From Streptomyces pseudovenezuelae (lineage in GTDB: Bacteria; Actinomycetota; Actinomycetes; Streptomycetales; Streptomycetaceae), in contig NZ_KQ948149.1 of the NCBI RefSeq assembly GCF_001513955.1, positions 406,227-470,226 on the forward strand: 64,000 nt of DNA, written 5' to 3'. This document shows positions 58,410-64,000 of this stretch, one piece after another. Both the position numbers and the translations under genes were made by a program. Under the pieces are notes generated by a model. The model saw only the letters and a program-made list of their open reading frames with translations. It did not search any database and was not told the DNA's origin. Numbering within the stretch: the stretch's first letter is position 1; each line of letters begins with the position of its first letter.

Positions 58410-61400
58410 GCACCAGCCTTCCCGGAACCGGCCCCGCCCCGAGCCGCCGCGGTTTCCTCGGCGGCACGGCCGCCCTCCTACTGGTGGCCGGTGCCGACGG
58501 CCTGCTCACGCCCGCCACCGCCCGGGCCGCCGAACGCACCGACGGCTCCCGCACGTTCACGCACCCGGGTCTCCTGCACACCGCCGACGACCTCGCCCGT
58601 ATGAAGGCCGCGATCGCCGCCCAGCAGTCCCCGGTCCACGACGGCTACCTGGCGTTCGCCGCCCACCCGCGCTCCCAGGCGACGTACACCGTCCAGAACA
58701 CCGGCCAGATCACCTCCTGGGGCCGCGGCCCCACCAACTTCCAGAACCAGGCGGTCGCCGACTCGGCCGCCGCCTACCAGAACGCCCTCATGTGGGCCGT
58801 CACGGGCGACCGAGCCAACGCCGACAAGGCCCGCGACCTCCTCAACGCCTGGTCGGCGTCCCTCACGACGATCACCGGCGCCGACGGCCCGCTGGGCGCC
58901 GGACTCCAGGCCTTCAAGTTCGTCAACGCGGCCGAACTGCTGCGCCACACCGGCTACGACGGCTGGACGGACGCCGACATCGCCCGCTGCGAGCGCTCCT
59001 TCCTGGACGTCTGGTATCCGGCCGTCTCCGGCTACATGCTCTACGCCAACGGCAACTGGGACCTGACGGCCCTGCAGACCATCCTGGCCATCGGAGTGTT
59101 CTGCGAGGAGCCCACCCTCTTCGAGGACGCCCTGCGCTTCGCCGCGGCCGGCGCGGGCAACGGCTCCATCACCCACCGCATCGTCACCGACGCGGGGCAG
59201 GGCCAGGAGGCCGGCCGCGACCAGGGCCACGAACAGCTCGCGGTCGGCCTGACCGGCGACCTCGCCCAGGTCGCGTGGAACCAGGGCGTCGACCTGTGGG
59301 GGTACGACGACCACCGCATCCTCGCCAACTTCGAGTACGCGGCCCGCTACAACCTCGGCGGCGACGTCCCCTTCACCCCCGACCTCGACCGCACCGGGAA
59401 GTACATCAAGCAGGCCGTCTCCGCGACCGGCCGCGGCACCCTGCCCCCGATCTACGAGATGGCCTACGCCCACTACGCCGGCGTCCGCGGCCTCGACACC
59501 CCGTACACCCGGGCGGCCGTCTTCCGGGGCAGCGGCGGCGCCCGTCTCGTCGAGGGCGGCAACGACGACCTGCCCGGCTGGGGGACCTTCGCCTACGCGG
59601 GAGCCACGGCCCCCGCACCCACCGTCCCGGCCGCACCGGCGGGGGTGACGGCGGTGGGGGAGCGGGCCGGGATCACGGTGAGCTGGCTGCCCTCGACGTG
59701 GGCCACGACCTACACCGTGCTGCGCGCCACCCGCCCCCAGGGGCCCTACGCGAAGATCGCCACCGGAGTCGGCGAGCCGACGTACACGGACGACCGGGTG
59801 CGCGCGGGGCGGACCTACCACTACGCCGTCGTCGCCGCCAACTCCCACGGAACCAGCGCTGATTCGGCCCCCGTCCCGGCCACCGCCGGTCTCCCGGACC
59901 CCTGGTCGACGCGGGACATCGGGGACGTCACGATCGCCGGCGCGGCCGCCTTCGACGGTGAGCGGTTCGTACTGGAGGCGAGCGGCACCGCCGACACCCA
60001 CCGGCTCGTGCATCTGCCCCTGCGCGGCGACGGCACCGTCACCGCACGGATCGTGTGGCCGCTGAGCTCGCAGTACTCCAGGATCGGCGTCGGCCTCCGG
60101 GACTCCCTCGACGCGGACGCGGCCCATGCCGCCATGGTCGTCCAGGGACTGCCGCTGCACACCTGGAGCGGGGTGTGGACGGTGCGGCCGTCGAAGGGGG
60201 CCACCGTCTCCGCGACCGGCAGCACACCGGTGCCGCCCTCGCAGCTGACGGCGATCACCACGAGCGCCGCCTTCCCGATCTCCGCTCTCGGCACCCTGCC
60301 CGAGTCGGCGACCCCGCTCGAAGCCCCCCACGTCGAGGCGGCGGGCGACGGCTACCGGCTGCGGAAGCCCTACTGGGTCCGCGTCACCCGCGAGGGCCGC
60401 CGCTGCACCGGAGCCATCTCCCCGGACGGCATCCACTGGACCGAAGTCGGCTCCACCGAGGTCGCGTTGGGCCGCACCGCGTACGCGGGCCTGCTCCTCA
60501 CCTCCTGCCTCGGAGTCGACGCGGACTACGCCGAGACCGGCACCGGCGCCTTCGACAACGTCACCGTGACCTCCGCCGCCGCGGGCGAGATCTGGTCCGT
60601 GCCCCGACCCGCCAGCGCCCCGGGGGACCTGAGGGCCACCACGGGCACCGACACCGTCGAGCTGGCCTGGACCGACCCGGACCTCTCCGCCCGCTACCAG
60701 GTCCTGCGCGCGGCTCACCCCGACGGCCCTTACCGCACCCTCGCCACCGGCGTCGGCCCGGTCGGGTCCGGCACCCGCCTCCGGTACGCCGACGCCGACG
60801 GCACCCCCGGGACGACGTACCACTACACCGTCGCGAAGACCAACACGTCAGGACGCGGCCCCCTCACGGAACCCTGCGCCGCGGTGATGCCGACCCCGTC
60901 CGTTCCCGAACTCACCTCCTCCGAAGCGGCGTTCGCGAACCAGGGGATCGCCTTCCGGCACCTCCTGCGGGCCTCCCACGCACCCGTACGGTTCACCGCC
61001 ACCGGTCTCCCCGACGGGCTGCGCGTCGACAGGCGCACCGGACTGATCCACGGAACGCCCCGTGAGAGAGGCGAGTTCACCGTCACCACCACCGCCGGCA
61101 ACGCGGCGGGCGACGGCACCGGAACCCTCGCCCTCACCGTCGGTACGCCACCGCCGGCCCCGTGGACGTACGGCGACCTCGGTGACGTGGTCCTCGACGA
61201 CCGCGACTTCGGGACACTCGGTGTGGCCGCGATCCTCACCCCCGGCAGCGCCGCCCACGAGAACGGGACCTTCGTGGTGCGGGGCGCGGGCGTGGACCTC
61301 ACCGTCAACAACCAGGGAATGACGGGGCAGTTCGCCCGGCGGCCCGTCACCGGTGACTGTCAGGTCACCGCCCGGCTGGTCTCCCGCACCGGGGCCACCA

Positions 61401-61759
61401 CCGACCGGGTCGGACTGCTGATGGCCAAGTCGCTCTCGCCGTTCGACCAGGCCGCCGGAGTGATCGTCACCGGCGGCAGCACCGCGCAGCTCATGCTGCG
61501 CAAGACCGTCGCCGGTGCCTCCGCCTTCACGGGCAACGGCACCGTCCGGCTCCCCACACTGCTGCGGCTGAGGCGCACCGGGACCGTCTTCACCGCGTCC
61601 GTCTCCGGCGATGACGGCGCCACCTGGACCGACCTCGCCTCCGGCGAGATCCCCGGCTTCGGCGACGCCCCCTTCCACGTCGGCCCGGTGGCCTGCTCCC
61701 GCAGCCCGCTGGCCCTCGTCACCTCCGAGTTCGACGAGGTGAGCGTCATCCCCATCTGA
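58406..61759 (+). CDS. Large secreted multidomain protein with alginate-lyase-family domain
   Basis: 1117 residues. A Tat signal (SRRGFLGGTAALLLVAG) precedes an (alpha/alpha)-toroid domain of the alginate lyase family (about 45-400), with YANGNWDLTALQT and GQEAGRDQGHEQL as likely active-site segments. Then follow a fibronectin type III domain (about 405-490), a concanavalin-like region (500-745), a second FN3 (750-840), an Ig-like putative domain (FTATGLPDGLRVDRRTGLI) and a C-terminal beta-sandwich. The accessory domains suggest binding to an insoluble or complex polysaccharide. It probably cleaves a uronate-containing polymer by beta-elimination. ATG at 58406 in an ATGA overlap. Confidence 0.8.
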   Translation: MSTSLPGTGPAPSRRGFLGGTAALLLVAGADGLLTPATARAAERTDGSRTFTHPGLLHTADDLARMKAAIAAQQSPVHDGYLAFAAHPRSQATYTVQNTGQITSWGRGPTNFQNQAVADSAAAYQNALMWAVTGDRANADKARDLLNAWSASLTTITGADGPLGAGLQAFKFVNAAELLRHTGYDGWTDADIARCERSFLDVWYPAVSGYMLYANGNWDLTALQTILAIGVFCEEPTLFEDALRFAAAGAGNGSITHRIVTDAGQGQEAGRDQGHEQLAVGLTGDLAQVAWNQGVDLWGYDDHRILANFEYAARYNLGGDVPFTPDLDRTGKYIKQAVSATGRGTLPPIYEMAYAHYAGVRGLDTPYTRAAVFRGSGGARLVEGGNDDLPGWGTFAYAGATAPAPTVPAAPAGVTAVGERAGITVSWLPSTWATTYTVLRATRPQGPYAKIATGVGEPTYTDDRVRAGRTYHYAVVAANSHGTSADSAPVPATAGLPDPWSTRDIGDVTIAGAAAFDGERFVLEASGTADTHRLVHLPLRGDGTVTARIVWPLSSQYSRIGVGLRDSLDADAAHAAMVVQGLPLHTWSGVWTVRPSKGATVSATGSTPVPPSQLTAITTSAAFPISALGTLPESATPLEAPHVEAAGDGYRLRKPYWVRVTREGRRCTGAISPDGIHWTEVGSTEVALGRTAYAGLLLTSCLGVDADYAETGTGAFDNVTVTSAAAGEIWSVPRPASAPGDLRATTGTDTVELAWTDPDLSARYQVLRAAHPDGPYRTLATGVGPVGSGTRLRYADADGTPGTTYHYTVAKTNTSGRGPLTEPCAAVMPTPSVPELTSSEAAFANQGIAFRHLLRASHAPVRFTATGLPDGLRVDRRTGLIHGTPRERGEFTVTTTAGNAAGDGTGTLALTVGTPPPAPWTYGDLGDVVLDDRDFGTLGVAAILTPGSAAHENGTFVVRGAGVDLTVNNQGMTGQFARRPVTGDCQVTARLVSRTGATTDRVGLLMAKSLSPFDQAAGVIVTGGSTAQLMLRKTVAGASAFTGNGTVRLPTLLRLRRTGTVFTASVSGDDGATWTDLASGEIPGFGDAPFHVGPVACSRSPLALVTSEFDEVSVIPI

Positions 61760-61787
61760 TTCCCCCCACGGAACGGAGAGGCACCCC

Positions 61788-63050
61788 ATGAGCCGCACTT
61801 CCCCCCACCAGCACCTCCCGCAAACCGAGTTGAGCCGCCGTGGTCTGCTGAGGACCGCGGGCGGTCTCGGCGCCGCTCTCGCCCTGGGCGGTGGCACCCT
61901 CGCCACCGGCCTGGCCACCACGGCCGACGCGGCGCCCGCCACCTGGACCCACCCCGGCATGCTGCACAACGCCGGCGACATCAACCGGGCCAAGGTCAGG
62001 GTCGCCGCGGGCACCGACCCCTGGCTCTCCGGCTGGAACAGGCTGGTCGCCAACTCCCACTCCCAGTCCACCTGGACCGACCGCGCCACCGACACGATCA
62101 TCCGCGGCGGAACCGGCGAGAACTACTCCCTGCTGTTCAACGACATCGCCGCCGCCTACCAGAACGCCCTGCGCTGGCAGGTCGGCGGCACCGAGGCCAA
62201 CGCCGTCTGTGCCGCGAACATCCTCAACGCCTGGTCGAGGACGCTCACTTCGGTCACCGGCAACGCCGACCGCTTCCTCGCCGCCGGCATCTACGGCTGG
62301 CAGTTCGCCAACGCCTGCGAACTCATGCGCGGCTACGGCGACTTCGACCTGTCCGCCGCCCAGGAGATGCTGGCCAAGGTCTTCTACCCGCTCAACAACA
62401 GCTTCCTGACCAACCACAACGACGCCTGCATCACCAACTACTGGGCCAACTGGGACCTGTGCAACACGGCCTCGATCCTGGCCATCGGCATCCTCAACGA
62501 GGACAGCGCCAAGTACGACCAGGCTGTCACCTACTTCAAGTCCGGCGCGGGCAACGGCTCCCTCGCCCACGCCGTGCCGTACCTGTACACCGACTCCGAC
62601 GGGTACGCGCTGGGTCAGTGGCAGGAGTCCGGCCGCGACCAGGGCCACACCGTCATGGGCATGGGCCAGATGGGCGCCCTCTGCGAGATGGCCTGGAACC
62701 AGGGCGACGACCTCTACTCCTACGACAGCCGCCGCTTCATGAAGGCCGCCCAGTACGTGGCCAAGTACAACCTCGGCCAGGACGTCCCCTTCACCACCTA
62801 CAACTGGGGCACCGGGCAGAACTGCGCCGCCTCCTCCCAGACCGTCGTCTCCGCCGACTCCCGCGGCCAGGTCCGCCCGGTCTGGGCGATGCTCCACTTC
62901 CACTACAACCGGCGCCTGGGCCTCGACGACAAGTACATCTCGCAGATGTACTACGACCTCGTCGCCCCCGAGGGAGGCGGCGGCGACTACGGCACCACCA
63001 GCGGCGGCTTCGACCAGCTGGGCTTCGGCACCCTGATGTACGCCAAGTAG
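61788..63050 (+). CDS. Secreted alginate-lyase-family protein (single domain)
   Basis: 420 residues. Tat signal LSRRGLLRTAGGLGAALALG. The mature protein is a single alginate-lyase-family toroid, a paralogue of the first domain of the preceding protein: TWTHPGMLHNAGDINRAKVR, ANWDLCNTASILAIGI and QESGRDQGHTVMGMGQMGAL line up with its counterpart. It lacks the accessory domains, so it may act on soluble fragments. It starts 28 bases after the large gene, with CGGAGAGG upstream of the ATG, and ends the operon. Confidence 0.82.
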   Translation: MSRTSPHQHLPQTELSRRGLLRTAGGLGAALALGGGTLATGLATTADAAPATWTHPGMLHNAGDINRAKVRVAAGTDPWLSGWNRLVANSHSQSTWTDRATDTIIRGGTGENYSLLFNDIAAAYQNALRWQVGGTEANAVCAANILNAWSRTLTSVTGNADRFLAAGIYGWQFANACELMRGYGDFDLSAAQEMLAKVFYPLNNSFLTNHNDACITNYWANWDLCNTASILAIGILNEDSAKYDQAVTYFKSGAGNGSLAHAVPYLYTDSDGYALGQWQESGRDQGHTVMGMGQMGALCEMAWNQGDDLYSYDSRRFMKAAQYVAKYNLGQDVPFTTYNWGTGQNCAASSQTVVSADSRGQVRPVWAMLHFHYNRRLGLDDKYISQMYYDLVAPEGGGGDYGTTSGGFDQLGFGTLMYAK

Positions 63051-63139
63051 CCGCCGGACCGCGCTCTGCACCGGAATACCGCGCCGAAATGTGGTGCTCT
63101 GGTGTTCATGGTGCAGTAGCGCGGTGAGGAGGCTGGTGC

Positions 63140-64000
63140 ATGACGGCAGTCCGGACGAACCCCGTGGTCAGCACGCCGTACGGAGCCGTACGCGGCCGGC
63201 GTGAGAACGGCGTCGCGGTCTTTCGCGGCATCCCCTACGCGGCCCCGCCCTTCGGCCCCCGCCGCTTCCGGCCGCCGGAGCCGCCCGAGCCCTGGGACGG
63301 CGTGCGCGACACGGTCGACTTCGGGCCGACGGCACCGAAACCGCCGTACTCCGAGGCCTTCGCGCAGTACCTCTCCGACCCGCTCGTGCCGGGCGACGAC
63401 TGCCTCAACCTCAACGTGTGGACCCCCGAGCCCGGCCCCGGGGCCCGGCTCCCGGTGCTGGTCTGGCTGCACGGCGGCGCCCTGACCAGGGGATCCTCGG
63501 CGGTCCCGGTGTACGACGGGCATGCCTTCGCCCGGGACGGTGTCGTGTTCGTCTCGGTGAACTACCGGCTCGGCGTGGAGGGCTACGGCCTGTTCCCCGA
63601 CGCCCCCGCCAACCCCGGCCTGCGCGACCAGTTCGCCGCCCTGCAATGGGTCCACCAGGCGATCGGGGCCTTCGGCGGCGACCCCGGGCGGGTGACGCTG
63701 GCCGGACAGTCGGCCGGCGCGATCAGCACCGGCGCCCTGCTGGCCGCCCCGCAGGCCCAGGGGCTGCTCCGGCGGGCGGTCCTGCAGAGCGGGCCGCCCG
63801 AGGCCGGCGACCGCGACAAGGTACGGCGGATGGTGCGCCGGATGGCCACCCGGCTGAAGGTCCCCGCCACCGCCGCGGCCTTCGCCGAGGTCGACCGTGA
63901 CCTGCTGCTGCGCACCCAGGCCGAGGTGGGCAGACTCAGCAGCCCGGTCCTCGGCGGCCCCGCCTTCGGGATCGTGGTCGACGGCGACCTCGTGCCCCGC
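63140..64000 (+). CDS. Type B carboxylesterase (3' end cut by window edge)
   Basis: 287 residues are visible before the sequence ends. GRRENGVAVFRGIPYAAPPFG, DDCLNLNVWTP and VWLHGGALTRGSS (oxyanion hole) are typical of the carboxylesterase/acetylcholinesterase family, with the catalytic Ser in LAGQSAGAIS near residue 196. The Glu and His of the triad lie beyond the edge. No signal peptide is seen, so it is probably cytosolic. GAGGAGG precedes the ATG at 63140. It hydrolyses carboxylic esters; the substrate is unknown, but deacylation of sugars from the neighbouring locus is conceivable. Confidence 0.85.
   Translation, partial: MTAVRTNPVVSTPYGAVRGRRENGVAVFRGIPYAAPPFGPRRFRPPEPPEPWDGVRDTVDFGPTAPKPPYSEAFAQYLSDPLVPGDDCLNLNVWTPEPGPGARLPVLVWLHGGALTRGSSAVPVYDGHAFARDGVVFVSVNYRLGVEGYGLFPDAPANPGLRDQFAALQWVHQAIGAFGGDPGRVTLAGQSAGAISTGALLAAPQAQGLLRRAVLQSGPPEAGDRDKVRRMVRRMATRLKVPATAAAFAEVDRDLLLRTQAEVGRLSSPVLGGPAFGIVVDGDLVPR

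Noticed and set aside
1..64000. tRNA, rRNA, insertion sequences or prophage genes
   Set aside because: I looked for CCA-ended cloverleaf regions, transposase motifs and phage genes among the frames and saw none; a tRNA scan could still reveal one I missed.

Overview
The window is chromosomal DNA from a high-G+C actinomycete, almost certainly Streptomyces. The support is G/C-rich third codon positions, GTG starts, leaderless promoters, Tat-secreted hydrolases, sugar ABC systems without their own ATPase, a rare TTA codon, an erm-mgt macrolide-resistance pair of the kind known from S. lividans, and a typical actinobacterial sulfur-assimilation operon. I see no rRNA or tRNA genes, no IS elements and no CRISPR.

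Layout. 1-4766: mixed housekeeping genes (truncated DUF5919-like protein, DEDDh exonuclease, YbaK-like deacylase with an in-frame amber near its 5' end, EamA transporter divergent from a LysR regulator, APH-type kinase). 4979-8018: a three-gene sugar ABC importer. 8018-10348: an antibiotic-resistance unit with a WblC/WhiB7-like promoter, a leaderless 38-residue leader peptide, mutually exclusive RNA pairings that can hide the erm Shine-Dalgarno (SD) sequence, erm, a palindrome, and mgt with TTA as its third codon, closed by a bidirectional terminator. 10383-14840: MMPL transporter, DUF1697, a SnoaL/DUF4440-like protein and a ketopantoate-reductase-like enzyme.

14870-24239 (minus strand) is a sulfur-assimilation locus. 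A cysteine-type leader peptide precedes nirA (sulfite reductase), a 59-residue zinc-ribbon protein, cysH, cysC, cysD and cysN, most linked by 4-base overlaps. A sulfonate/taurine-type ABC transporter and a sirohydrochlorin chelatase that serves the siroheme of the sulfite reductase follow. 24367-29580: GNAT enzyme, secreted propeller-like protein, GAF-domain regulator and AidB-like acyl-CoA dehydrogenase. 29829-30415 is a noncoding array of about six direct repeats, about 100 bp each.

30455-39356 (minus strand) is the most unusual region. It is a compact biosynthetic operon with a polytopic YeiB/HGSNAT-like membrane protein, a thiolation-plus-membrane protein with three tandem left-handed-beta-helix domains (like the C-terminal half of poly-epsilon-lysine synthetase), a separate adenylation-thiolation protein, a TauD/SyrP-like dioxygenase, and SbnB and SbnA, which make L-2,3-diaminopropionate. 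I read it as a split Pls-type homopolymer synthetase making a poly(diaminopropionate)-like, possibly hydroxylated, cationic peptide.

39943-44316: BrkB-like membrane protein, NmrA-like reductase, two AraC regulators, a glyoxalase-fold protein and one doubtful small ORF. 44477-50766: a xylo-oligosaccharide-type utilisation operon (solute-binding protein, two permeases, GH43 enzyme with an odd proline-rich insert, LacI regulator). 51140-63050: a second polysaccharide locus (LacI regulator, D-2-hydroxyacid dehydrogenase, ABC importer, GH28/GH49-like beta-helix enzyme and two alginate-lyase-family proteins). A type B carboxylesterase runs off the right edge.
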